7,046 nucleotides of DNA from Bacteroidales bacterium (GCA_028707745.1 JAQWAJ010000092.1:1-7046); one strand, 5' to 3'; shown: positions 1 through 6,533, numbered from the stretch's first letter. The notes: generated by a model from the letters alone, not told the origin. Made by a program: numbers and translations.

Positions 1-133
1 CAAAGAATTGGCAAATATAGTAGCAGAAGTATATCAGGGTTTGGGCTATCGTTTGATCGAATTGCCAGAGTCATCTGTTGATGATCGGATTGATATTATT
101 TTGAAGGAATTGAGAAGTATCGGAGCCTGGTAA
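1..133 (+). CDS. C-terminal fragment of an AAA_28-like (NadR-type) ATPase
   Basis: The first bases of the window carry the end of a plus-strand gene. The reading frame starts at base 2 and gives 43 residues, ending in Gly-Ala-Trp before a TAA stop at 131-133. Visible features are a helix-like stretch (ELANIVAEVYQGLGY), a strand and loop (RLIELPESSVDDR) and a final helix (IDIILKELRSIGAW). The pattern Gly-Tyr-x-Leu-x-Glu-Leu-Pro followed by a V-x-x-R-h-x-x-h-L helix resembles the extreme C-terminus of small P-loop ATPases of the AAA_28 group, where it follows the nucleotide-binding core. That core, including any Walker motifs, lies outside the window, so the family name is inferred from similarity remembered for this tail only. 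The gene converges on the TonB-like gene with 11 bases between the two stop codons, and no clear terminator lies between them. Confidence 0.65.
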   Translation, partial: KELANIVAEVYQGLGYRLIELPESSVDDRIDIILKELRSIGAW

Positions 134-144
134 ACCAGCAGGTT

Positions 145-915
145 CTATTGAGCGACAAAGTGATATATGATATGTCCCTGTTGCAGGTTTTTCTCGGTGG
201 TGCTGAAATTAAAACGGGTGCGTTTGGCAGCATCGGTAGCAGCATCAATAAAGCAGGGATCCTGAGTATCGGTGCCTGAGCGGTTAATCGAAGTCCACTC
301 AACCTTTCCCCGTTGTCCAACCCGGATGTCAACCTGAACAGTAGCGCCCCCCCTGCACTTATAAACAGGTATGGGCAAATAGGCTACTTTGCGGTTATCC
401 AGTTTATAATAGATGTTGGTTGGGCCTTTATAAACCTGCTCTTCCTGAATTTTCTCTGATTTATAGAAATCGATCGGTTTAGCTTCAGTCTTGGGCATCT
501 CTTTATCATCAGGATTCAGGTTGTTTTCTTTGATTATCTCACGAACAGCCTGACCTACACGGTTTTGTGCTTCTCTGGCAGCTGCTCTTTTTGAAATGCC
601 AGAGCTGGGAACCTTGTAATCTTTATAATCATCATATCTTTCAACACGGTCTTCAGCCTGATTAACAGCAATGTTTCTTGCCTGGCGGGCAGCTGATCTG
701 TACCGGTTTTCGGCCGGCCCCGACTTGGTGATTTCAAACTTCGGAAGTTCCTCGATGAGCTTCATCTCAATCATAGCAATGGTTTCCTGTTCATGCTGAG
801 CCTGGTAGACTTTTGTGGTGAGGAAAATGACCAGTAAAACCATGTGAAAGAGCACGGTGCCAAGGATACCGTACTTTTTCTCCGACCAAAATTTTATGAA
901 TGAAGCTTTTGTCAA
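145..915 (-). CDS. TonB-like single-span envelope protein
   Basis: Predicted 256-residue inner-membrane-anchored periplasmic protein. A short Lys-rich cytoplasmic end is followed by one membrane segment at about residues 17-34 (GILGTVLFHMVLLVIFL). A charged linker rich in Arg, Glu, Lys and Asp then spans about residues 40-165. The C-terminal domain, about 166-255, has a TonB_C-like pattern: a YLPIPVY entry, GGATVQVDIRVGQRGKVEW strands, an alanine-rich helix around DAATDAAKR, an RFNF motif and a closing GHIIYHF strand. TonB proteins transmit proton-motive force from ExbB/ExbD to outer-membrane receptors. No exbB or exbD lies nearby, and the usual Pro-rich linker is replaced by a charged one, so a structural or other envelope role is also possible. 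Cys187 and Cys221 could form a disulfide. The frame contains no upstream ATG. The chosen start is TTG at 913-915; ATT codons at 928-933 are the only other nearby candidates before a stop at 949-951. A near-match -7 element (TACTTTAG) lies at 949-956. Family assignment is by pattern only. Confidence 0.85.
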   Translation of the reverse strand: MTKASFIKFWSEKKYGILGTVLFHMVLLVIFLTTKVYQAQHEQETIAMIEMKLIEELPKFEITKSGPAENRYRSAARQARNIAVNQAEDRVERYDDYKDYKVPSSGISKRAAAREAQNRVGQAVREIIKENNLNPDDKEMPKTEAKPIDFYKSEKIQEEQVYKGPTNIYYKLDNRKVAYLPIPVYKCRGGATVQVDIRVGQRGKVEWTSINRSGTDTQDPCFIDAATDAAKRTRFNFSTTEKNLQQGHIIYHFVAQ

Positions 916-974
916 AGTGAGTAACTCAATAATGCTTGTTTTGCCGCGCTAAAGTAGTGATTATCCTTATGGAT

Positions 975-1009
975 AAAAAAGAGGGATGCCCTGAAATTGG
1001 GCATCCCTC
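975..1009 (-). terminator. Rho-independent terminator of the OB-fold protein gene
   Basis: A perfect 11-bp stem (GAGGGATGCCC at 981-991 paired with GGGCATCCCTC at 999-1009) encloses a 7-base loop. Read on the minus strand it is followed directly by six T residues (bases 980-975). It starts 24 bases past the stop codon of the 1034-2182 gene, so it should end that transcript and insulate the TonB-like gene downstream. The T tract runs into a second small inverted repeat, TTATCC-TTAT-GGATAA on the plus strand at 961-976, which may be chance. Confidence 0.93.
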
Positions 1010-1033
1010 AGGATCGAAGAATATACAGTAAAA

Positions 1034-2182
1034 CTAATATTTTCGGATCTGTTCCTCATCGCGAACGATGATTTCCGGTTTGCCTTCCCAGGTGTTGATC
1101 AGGCCAACTACCCAGATATATTCGTCTTCAAAGTACCATTTTGGACTCCGTGTGATTTCGCGGGCTACCTGCTTCGGAATCACTACGCTGATATCCTGAT
1201 AGGGAAACGGGGCTCCAACATAGAGCAGATAATTATCATCTTCAGGCGAATAGTAAACCTCATCTACCTTACCGTAAACTCTTCTGACTGTTCCAACATA
1301 TTCCTGAGCTTCGTATGCAGAAATGGTTTCGATCGGAGTGCCGAACTCCATCTCCCAGGTATCATGGGTCGGATAATAGTACATGAAGCGGTGAAACAAC
1401 AGCGGAGTCCAGATCAGGTCAATGTGTACCGGATGGCGGTGATAATACCGTTCCCTCCTTAGATCAAATGGGACCATTTCATAATGATGATGGAAACGGA
1501 TGTCGCGTATGTGTCTGTGAATATACCAGTTATGATATGCGGTATAATCATTTCGGAACTCATCAGATCTTCTTAAGCTTTCATAATTATCATAATCAAG
1601 CTTGTATTTGCGTGATGCAAAAACTTCATCATTCTGGTGGCGAACAACAGTTCCGTCGTCACGGGTAAGTGTCCCTCTGCCTTCACGGTAGGTTCTCGAT
1701 GCAGAAGAAGTGTTTACTTTAACAGCTCTGTTGTCGGAACGATCAGATTCTATGATAGTTCTGGCTGGGGTAGCTCCATTGTCAGTTCTTCTTTCGGAAC
1801 GGTTTGTGGTCTGTTGCCGGCGATCTGCAGATCCGGTTTCTTTGCGCTGATCGTTGCTGGTTCTGACTCTCTTCTGATCATCGTTGCCGGTTTCAACCCG
1901 TGAACGAGTGGCTGATCGGGTAGTGGAGATGCTTCTTTTTTTATCATTGCCTGACCGTACTGCTTTGCTCTCTGACCGGGTTTGTTTATTATCAGTCGAG
2001 GAAGTGGCTTTTCGTTCAGATTTTTCCTTTTTATCTGAAGATCTGTTAACTGATCGTTTTTCAGATTCTTTTTTATCGCTGCTTTTTTCTGATTTCGCTT
2101 TTTCTCTTCCTGATCTGGTGGCTTGTGGATAAGCAGTTATTCCTGCCATCAGAATCAATGCGAAGATTAATAACTTTTTCAT
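1034..2182 (-). CDS. Secreted protein with charged low-complexity region and OB-fold-like C-terminus
   Basis: Predicted 382-residue exported protein of unknown function. Residues 1-20 (MKKLLIFALILMAGITAYPQ) form a classic signal peptide, which is why the ATG at 2180-2182 is preferred over an in-frame ATG nine codons upstream (2209). Residues about 22-165 are almost entirely Ser, Lys, Arg, Asp, Glu, Thr, Asn, Gln and Gly, with near-repeats such as SSDKKE at 34-39 and 48-53; this is a disordered polyampholyte. Residues about 190-275 are rich in Tyr, His and Arg (for example HHHYEMVPFDLRRERYYHRH at 231-250). Residues about 292-382 resemble an OB-fold: VGTVRRVYGKVDEVYYS, then NYLLYVGAPFPYQDISVVIP, then a final IWVVGLINTWEGKPEIIV strand pair. 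The last pattern recalls the 'GK...V.G.I..Y.GKP.I' signature of bacterial OB domains that bind nucleic acid or oligosaccharide. There are no cysteines. It appears to be a single-gene unit closed by the terminator at 975-1009. No function is assigned. Confidence 0.9.
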   Translation of the reverse strand: MKKLLIFALILMAGITAYPQATRSGREKAKSEKSSDKKESEKRSVNRSSDKKEKSERKATSSTDNKQTRSESKAVRSGNDKKRSISTTRSATRSRVETGNDDQKRVRTSNDQRKETGSADRRQQTTNRSERRTDNGATPARTIIESDRSDNRAVKVNTSSASRTYREGRGTLTRDDGTVVRHQNDEVFASRKYKLDYDNYESLRRSDEFRNDYTAYHNWYIHRHIRDIRFHHHYEMVPFDLRRERYYHRHPVHIDLIWTPLLFHRFMYYYPTHDTWEMEFGTPIETISAYEAQEYVGTVRRVYGKVDEVYYSPEDDNYLLYVGAPFPYQDISVVIPKQVAREITRSPKWYFEDEYIWVVGLINTWEGKPEIIVRDEEQIRKY

Positions 2183-2452
2183 CTTGTTGGTTTTTGAGTT
2201 TGCTTGCATATCGATATAGCAAATGACTTGCCAAAACGTTTAAAACGGATTGAATTTTTGAAATTTCTTTAACCAGGGAAAGATTTACCAAATTCTAAGC
2301 TCGATATCACGTTGGTTCTGAGCCAATCAGGTTTAGCAGCCTGACTTGATTTACCAGGATATCGTAGATATATAATGTTCCTATAATTAATATTATGTTA
2401 AATGGTAAGTAGTAAAGAAAAGGGATAGTAAAACTGCCCCTTCTCCTTGAAT
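2183..2452. other. 270-base intergenic spacer between the OB-fold and TPR genes
   Basis: No convincing gene is visible here. The part next to the OB-fold gene must hold its promoter, but I could not find a clean TAnnTTTG box. The spacer contains a quasi-palindrome (TTGGTTC-T-GAGCCAA, 2312-2326), a short inverted repeat (TCAGG at 2327-2331 with CCTGA at 2340-2344), and a recurring pair of words: GATTTACCA at 2282-2290 and 2348-2356, each followed by GATATC at 2303-2308 and 2358-2363. The stretch 2365-2402 is very AT-rich. The hairpin at 2414-2448 is listed separately. Confidence 0.6.
2414..2448 (-). terminator. Possible weak terminator hairpin after the TPR gene
   Basis: On the minus strand, starting 4 bases after the TPR stop codon, an 11-bp stem can form between AAGGAGAAGGG and CCCTTTTCTTT around a 13-base loop. 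Two of the pairs are G-U wobbles that exist only in the minus-strand RNA and become A-C mismatches on the other strand, which fits a role in the minus transcript. There is no strong T tract after the stem beyond the T-rich 3' arm, so efficiency is doubtful. Confidence 0.4.
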
Positions 2453-3610
2453 TTATTTCAATGTATCCATTCTCTTCTGTACTTCATCAAGCTTGTCATT
2501 CATTTTAAACCTGTAATACAACAGTTTTAATCCGGTCAGCAAATCGCTGTCTGTTTTGTTGATTTCATAAGCTTGTTCAAAATATGGCATTGCTTCTTTA
2601 AAGAAATTATCAGCAATAGCAACAGCAGCTTTATACCCGGCTTCATCGTTCAGCGGTATGGCGTTGGCCTTATCGTTGGCAACAACTCCCTGGTTAAAAT
2701 AAACAGTACCAACATTATAATAACCATTGAAATTCTTCGGATCGAGCTGGATCATCTTTTTATAAGCTGCAATCGCTTTTTCAGTATCCCTATCCTCTAA
2801 GGCCCTGCCGTAAACCTGCCACAGACTGGCATTGGAGGAATCTTTCTCAATAGCTTTTTCAACGAAACCGAAAGCACTTGCAACATCTTTTTTGCCCAGA
2901 TAATAGTTAATCATGGCAATGTAAAGGTTAGCCGAAGTATCAGGATATTTTTGAATTCCAGCTTCATAGCTTTTCAACGCAGATGCTGAGTCTCCCTTTT
3001 CGAGGTAGATCAGTGCAAGATAATGGAACACTTCGGGTCCGCCATAATTGAGTTCTATGGATTTATTGTAGTATTCAATTGCTTTTTCATTCAACCCGGC
3101 TTCATCAGCGGCCAGTGCGGCATTAAAGAATGATCCGGTGTCAAGTTGATGAATATAAGGCAGTTTCCCTATGGCAATAACCGTTTCAAAAGATTCTACG
3201 GATTCAGCGAATTTTTTATGTTCAAACTCGGCCGATCCTTTGTTAAAGAAATCAGCACTGGTACGGGTCAGTTCGAAATGGAGCTCGTTTTCGAATCTTT
3301 TATTCACATCCAGTTCCTTTGCTTTCACAAATGACAGGTAGGCCTGTTTTAAAGGATTTGGATCTAAATTGCTGAATTCAGGCTTTTTCGATTGATAGAT
3401 TTTGTAGTAAACCTGCCCACGATAGTACCATGTTTTAGCTTCTCCGGATGTTTTAGGATGAACGGATGCCTCATCAATCGCCTGTTTAGCTTTATCAAGC
3501 TCATTATATTCCGGCTTCATCAGGTTAAAAGCCGTAACGACCTTATTACTCTGTCCAAATGCAGAGCTGAGGCCGATGACGCTTGCAAGAAGAAAAATAA
3601 TTTTTTTCAT
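2453..3610 (-). CDS. Secreted or periplasmic tetratricopeptide-repeat (TPR) protein
   Basis: Predicted 385-residue exported protein. A signal peptide (MKKIIFLLASVIGLSSAFGQ, residues 1-20) is followed by helical TPR units. Recognisable repeats include AKTWYYRGQVYYK (58-70), KKFAESVESFETVIAIGK (132-149), AGLNEKAIEYYNKSIELN (171-188), GPEVFHYLALIYLEKGD (191-207), SASALKSYEAGIQKYPD (208-224), EKAIAAYKKMIQLDPKNF (277-294) and GYYNVGTVYFNQG (296-308), with a last unit near 338-352. The canonical ALA/GLY...Y..A/AI..LDP residues are present in several. TPR arrays are protein-binding scaffolds; the partner cannot be read from the sequence, and there are no catalytic motifs. It lies 98 bases downstream of gyrA on the same strand, so it may be partly co-transcribed with gyrA, but a good -7 box at 3636-3643 suggests its own promoter. 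The ATG start is fixed by the signal peptide. A TPR gene beside gyrA is, to my recollection, common in Bacteroidales. Confidence 0.93.
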   Translation of the reverse strand: MKKIIFLLASVIGLSSAFGQSNKVVTAFNLMKPEYNELDKAKQAIDEASVHPKTSGEAKTWYYRGQVYYKIYQSKKPEFSNLDPNPLKQAYLSFVKAKELDVNKRFENELHFELTRTSADFFNKGSAEFEHKKFAESVESFETVIAIGKLPYIHQLDTGSFFNAALAADEAGLNEKAIEYYNKSIELNYGGPEVFHYLALIYLEKGDSASALKSYEAGIQKYPDTSANLYIAMINYYLGKKDVASAFGFVEKAIEKDSSNASLWQVYGRALEDRDTEKAIAAYKKMIQLDPKNFNGYYNVGTVYFNQGVVANDKANAIPLNDEAGYKAAVAIADNFFKEAMPYFEQAYEINKTDSDLLTGLKLLYYRFKMNDKLDEVQKRMDTLK

Positions 3611-3635
3611 GTCGGAAAATATTTCAAATTATCGT

Positions 3636-3643
3636 CAAAAATA
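3636..3643 (-). promoter_or_regulatory. Putative Bacteroidota -7 promoter element for the TPR gene
   Basis: The minus strand reads TATTTTTG, a full match to the phylum's TAnnTTTG -7 consensus. It lies 25 bases upstream of the TPR start codon, implying a leader of roughly 20 bases. No good TTTG -33 element is visible at the expected 19-21 base spacing. The region is AT-rich, so a chance match is possible. Confidence 0.45.
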
Positions 3644-3660
3644 TTACAAAATATACGGTT

Positions 3661-3706
3661 ATAATGGTCCATTATCAATTATAATACCACAATTGTCAAT
3701 TGATAA
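3661..3706. repeat. Nested inverted repeats between gyrA and the TPR gene
   Basis: Three overlapping symmetries fill this spacer. One is a perfect 15-bp palindrome, ATAATGG-T-CCATTAT (3661-3675). The second is a 9-bp inverted repeat, TTATCAATT (3672-3680) with AATTGATAA (3698-3706), around a 17-base loop. Within and beside that loop is an 11-bp palindrome, AATTG-T-CAATT (3691-3701). The outer hairpin begins 2 bases after the gyrA stop codon and could act as a weak terminator or RNA 3'-end stabiliser. It has no T tract and is AT-rich. The 15-bp palindrome lies just upstream of the putative TPR promoter and could instead be an operator. Confidence 0.6.
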
Positions 3707-3708
3707 GC

Positions 3709-6240
3709 CTATTCATTATCAATCTGATCCTCAGGATTGATTTCTACATCATCAGGATCCACTTCACCTTCTGACAAATCATCCTTGTTCTCATCCGTGT
3801 TATCGCTGTCAACTTTAGCTACCGACGCAATGACATCGTTGTCTTTCAGATTAATCAGTCGCACTCCCTGAGTGGCCCGGCCCATGATTCTCAATCCCGC
3901 AACAGTCATTCTGATAGTCAAACCTGAACGGTTAATAATCATCAGGTCGTTCTCATCTGTGACTCCCAGTAAAGCGATCAGACTTCCGGTTTTATCCGTT
4001 ACATTGATGGTTTTAACACCCTTCCCGCCCCGGTTGGTTATTCGGTAATCCTGAATGCTGGAACGTTTTCCGTATCCGTTTTCAGATACTACCAGAATAT
4101 CACGGTCCGCGTTTTCAACGCAAACCATTCCGATAACTTCGTCATTGGCACCCGCCAGAGAAATACCCCTTACACCGGATGCCGTCCGGCCAACCGGCCT
4201 GACTGTGCTTTCATGGAACCGGATAGCCTTGCCCGACTTAATGGCCATCAATACCTCATGGTTTCCGCTGGTCAGGCTGGCTTCGAGAAGCTGGTCACCA
4301 TCTTTAACCGTTATGGCATTAACCCCGTTTTGCCGTGGCCGTGAATAGGCTTCAAGAAGGGTTTTCTTGATAACACCTTTCTTGGTGCACAGAATAACGA
4401 AATTGTTGTTGATATACTCCGGATCGTTGAGGTCACCTACACGGAGGTATGCTTTCACCTTGTCTTCCTGCTCGATATTAAGAAGATTCTGAATGGCTCT
4501 TCCTTTTGAAGTACGCGTACCCTCCGGAATTTCATAAACCTTCAGCCAGAAACACCTGCCTGATTCAGTAAAGAAGATGATGGTATTATGCATCGAGGCA
4601 ATATATAAATGCTCGATAAAGTCCTCATCCCGGGTATGGCTACCCTTCGAGCCTACCCCACCCCTCGATTGGGTTCTGAATTCGGTGAGCGGTGTTCTTT
4701 TGATATATCCCATGTGACTGATAGTCAGAACCATATCTTCGTCAGCATAGAAATCTTCCGGGTTGAAATCTTCTGATGCATAAACGATTTCGGTGCGCCT
4801 CTCATCACCATATTTTTCCTTGATCTCAAGAAGTTCAGTCTTGATAATCTCCATTTGAAGAGCGTTATCTTCAAGAACCTTGTTCAAATAGGCAATCAAC
4901 TCCATCAGTTCTTTGTATTCCTGACGGATTTTATCGCGTTCCAAACCTGTCAACTTCTGCAGACGTAGTTCCAGTATCGCTTTAGATTGAATTTCTGACA
5001 GTTGGAAGTTTTCCATCAGTCCGACTTTTGCATCCTCCGGATTTTTCGAATTACGGATCAAAGTGATGACAGCATCCAGATGGTCGAGAGCAATCAGTAA
5101 GCCTTCGAGAATATGCGCCTTCTTCTGAGCCTGATCAAGATCAAAGCGGGTGCGGCGTACAATCACATCATGCCGGTGATTGATAAAATGATCGATGAGG
5201 TCACGCAGATTCAGCATCATAGGACGTCCGTGAACGAGAGCGATATTGTTGACCGAGAATGAAGTCTGTAAAGCAGTCTGTTTGTAAAGGTTATTCAGTA
5301 CGACATTGCCGATAGCCTCTTTCTTCAGATCATAAACAATCCGCATACCGTTACGGTCGGATTCGTCATTTACATTTGAAATCCCATCAATCTTCTTCTC
5401 ATTGATCAAATCGGCTGTTTTCATGATCATTTCAGCCTTATTCACCATGTATGGGATTTCTGTGATCACGATTCTTTCACGCCCGTTAGGTGCAGTTTCT
5501 ATATTAGCCTTACCCCTGACCACGATTCTGCCCCTACCTGTCTCAAATGCTTCTTTTACCCCCTGATATCCGTAAATGATGCCACCAGTAGGGAAATCAG
5601 GCGCTTTGATGTATTTCATCAGTCCTTCGATAGTGATCTCAGGATCGTCGATAACCGCAATAATGGCATTGATTGATTCAGAAAGGTTATGAGGAGCCAT
5701 GTTGGTAGCCATACCCACAGCAATACCGGATGATCCGTTGATCAGCAGGTTTGGAATCCGGGTTGGCATCACCGATGGTTCTTCGAGGGTATCATCGAAG
5801 TTTAGGTTCATGTCGACTGTATCCTTTTCCAGATCAGCCATAATATCTTCTGCCATTTTCTGAAGCCTGGCTTCTGTGTACCTCATGGCAGCCGGACTGT
5901 CGCCGTCGACTGATCCGAAGTTTCCCTGGCCTTCGACCAGAGGATACCGCATTGACCAATCCTGAGCTAAACGAACCATGGCCCCATATACGCTGCTATC
6001 CCCATGTGGATGGAATTTACCCAATACTTCACCGACGATACGGGCTGATTTCTTATAAGGGCGGTTGGCGCCTACGCCCAACTCATTCATACCAAAGAGC
6101 ACCCTGCGGTGTACGGGTTTCAAACCATCCCGGACATCGGGCAATGCCCGGGCAACTATAACCGACATCGAATAATCGATATAAGAAGATCTCATCTCCT
6201 CATCGATATTGATTCGGACAATTTTTTCGCCTGTTACCAT
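3709..6240 (-). CDS. gyrA: DNA gyrase subunit A
   Basis: Complete 843-residue GyrA, the breakage-reunion subunit of the A2B2 gyrase that introduces negative supercoils into DNA using ATP. The winged-helix/tower core spans about residues 30-360. It includes [13 protein letters not shown] (39-51), the quinolone-binding helix [17 protein letters not shown] (77-93) and [10 protein letters not shown] (117-126), whose Tyr121 matches the catalytic Tyr122 of E. coli. A long coiled coil and dimer gate follow (about 360-490), with the [14 protein letters not shown] segment at 425-438. The C-terminal DNA-wrapping beta-pinwheel occupies about 500-810. Its GyrA box is a variant, [10 protein letters not shown] at 524-533, and a second RGGKG lies at 737-741. 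The last 33 residues form an acidic tail with 16 Asp/Glu and one Lys. Length and order are normal for gyrase; ParC is less likely because of the pinwheel and the GyrA-box-like motif. Ser82 is wild-type, but the residue equivalent to E. coli Asp87 is Gly86. No Shine-Dalgarno sequence precedes the ATG. It is divergent from clpC. Confidence 0.98.
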   Translation of the reverse strand: MVTGEKIVRINIDEEMRSSYIDYSMSVIVARALPDVRDGLKPVHRRVLFGMNELGVGANRPYKKSARIVGEVLGKFHPHGDSSVYGAMVRLAQDWSMRYPLVEGQGNFGSVDGDSPAAMRYTEARLQKMAEDIMADLEKDTVDMNLNFDDTLEEPSVMPTRIPNLLINGSSGIAVGMATNMAPHNLSESINAIIAVIDDPEITIEGLMKYIKAPDFPTGGIIYGYQGVKEAFETGRGRIVVRGKANIETAPNGRERIVITEIPYMVNKAEMIMKTADLINEKKIDGISNVNDESDRNGMRIVYDLKKEAIGNVVLNNLYKQTALQTSFSVNNIALVHGRPMMLNLRDLIDHFINHRHDVIVRRTRFDLDQAQKKAHILEGLLIALDHLDAVITLIRNSKNPEDAKVGLMENFQLSEIQSKAILELRLQKLTGLERDKIRQEYKELMELIAYLNKVLEDNALQMEIIKTELLEIKEKYGDERRTEIVYASEDFNPEDFYADEDMVLTISHMGYIKRTPLTEFRTQSRGGVGSKGSHTRDEDFIEHLYIASMHNTIIFFTESGRCFWLKVYEIPEGTRTSKGRAIQNLLNIEQEDKVKAYLRVGDLNDPEYINNNFVILCTKKGVIKKTLLEAYSRPRQNGVNAITVKDGDQLLEASLTSGNHEVLMAIKSGKAIRFHESTVRPVGRTASGVRGISLAGANDEVIGMVCVENADRDILVVSENGYGKRSSIQDYRITNRGGKGVKTINVTDKTGSLIALLGVTDENDLMIINRSGLTIRMTVAGLRIMGRATQGVRLINLKDNDVIASVAKVDSDNTDENKDDLSEGEVDPDDVEINPEDQIDNE

Positions 6241-6244
6241 AAGT

Positions 6245-6274
6245 CACTAATAATAAACAATATACACTAATAAT
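6245..6274. repeat. 10-bp direct repeat in the gyrA leader
   Basis: CACTAATAAT occurs at 6245-6254 and again at 6265-6274, exactly 20 bases apart, about two helical turns. In the gyrA messenger it reads ATTATTAGTG twice, the second copy ending 4 bases before the start codon. It could be a protein-binding site or an RNA element affecting translation; it may also be a chance product of AT-rich sequence. Confidence 0.7.
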
Positions 6275-6294
6275 TTCAAAATAGCAAAGTAGCA

Positions 6295-6302
6295 CAAAAG
6301 TA
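6295..6302 (-). promoter_or_regulatory. Putative -7 promoter element for gyrA
   Basis: The minus strand reads TACTTTTG, a full match to the Bacteroidota TAnnTTTG -7 consensus, 54 bases upstream of the gyrA ATG, implying a leader of roughly 45-50 bases. No clear -33 TTTG is visible at 19-21 bases; a run of seven T followed by GG abuts the box instead. Two related words, TACTTTG (6285-6291) and TATTTTG (6277-6283), follow immediately downstream on the same strand. Confidence 0.5.
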
Positions 6303-6323
6303 CCAAAAAAATCGACTCCGAAG

Positions 6324-6338
6324 TATGTAAAATACATA
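6324..6338. repeat. 15-bp palindrome between gyrA and clpC
   Basis: TATGTA-AAA-TACATA is a perfect inverted repeat with a 3-base centre. It lies 22 bases upstream of the putative gyrA -7 box, overlapping the expected -33 region, and about 195 bases upstream of the clpC start. Position and symmetry would suit a dimeric regulator, but no regulator is known for it. Confidence 0.5.
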
Positions 6339-6533
6339 TATTTCCTTTGTTTGCGTTGTTGAAAAATGGCGCAGTATTTGTTTTCACGTAGACAGATATT
6401 TTATTAAATTTATTTTTTTATGAAAGCGCCTGAGCATAAGTGATTAAGCTTTGATTTGAGAAAAACATGGATGTTCTGGTTGACAGAATGACAGTCAAAT
6501 TATGGCAGGTGCTAACGGTAAAACAACAATTAT

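Larger units (their letters stand above)
6241..6533. promoter_or_regulatory. Divergent control region between gyrA and clpC
   Basis: These 293 AT-rich bases must hold the promoters of both flanking genes. The gyrA side contains a 10-bp direct repeat and three -7-like words (listed separately). The middle has a 15-bp palindrome at 6324-6338. The clpC side has T-rich sequence (6389-6420), an inverted repeat TTCTG/CAGAA (6474-6478 and 6484-6488) and a TGACAG direct repeat (6481-6486 and 6489-6494). I found no perfect TAnnTTTG on the plus strand; near matches are TATATTTC (6337-6344) and TTGATTTG (6451-6458), so the clpC promoter is not located. An out-of-frame ATG at 6467 opens a 32-codon frame that overlaps the clpC start. 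Confidence 0.7.

Noticed and set aside
127..142. Small hairpin (CTGG-TAAA-CCAG) at the end of the ATPase-like gene
   Set aside because: The stem is only four to five pairs, includes the stop codon and has no T tract, so a terminator call is not supported.
1468..2132. Several plus-strand frames opposite the OB-fold gene
   Set aside because: Ser/Val-rich translations are what the low-complexity coding strand produces when read in reverse; the minus-strand gene has a signal peptide, a continuous frame and a terminator.
1884..2132. Tandem-repeat array in the low-complexity coding region
   Set aside because: The similarity is at the level of amino-acid composition and short words (SSDKKE twice), without a regular period, so it is not a true tandem repeat.
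2183..2290. Search for a promoter of the OB-fold gene
   Set aside because: Only imperfect words such as TATATCGA and TAGAATTTG were found; none has both acceptable sequence and spacing.
2073..2291. 72-codon minus-strand frame spanning the OB-fold gene start
   Set aside because: Overlaps the signal-peptide coding region out of frame and shows no domain or initiation support.
4055..4348. 97-codon open frame on the plus strand inside gyrA
   Set aside because: Lies antisense to strongly conserved GyrA pinwheel coding sequence, with no recognisable protein features; a shadow of codon bias.
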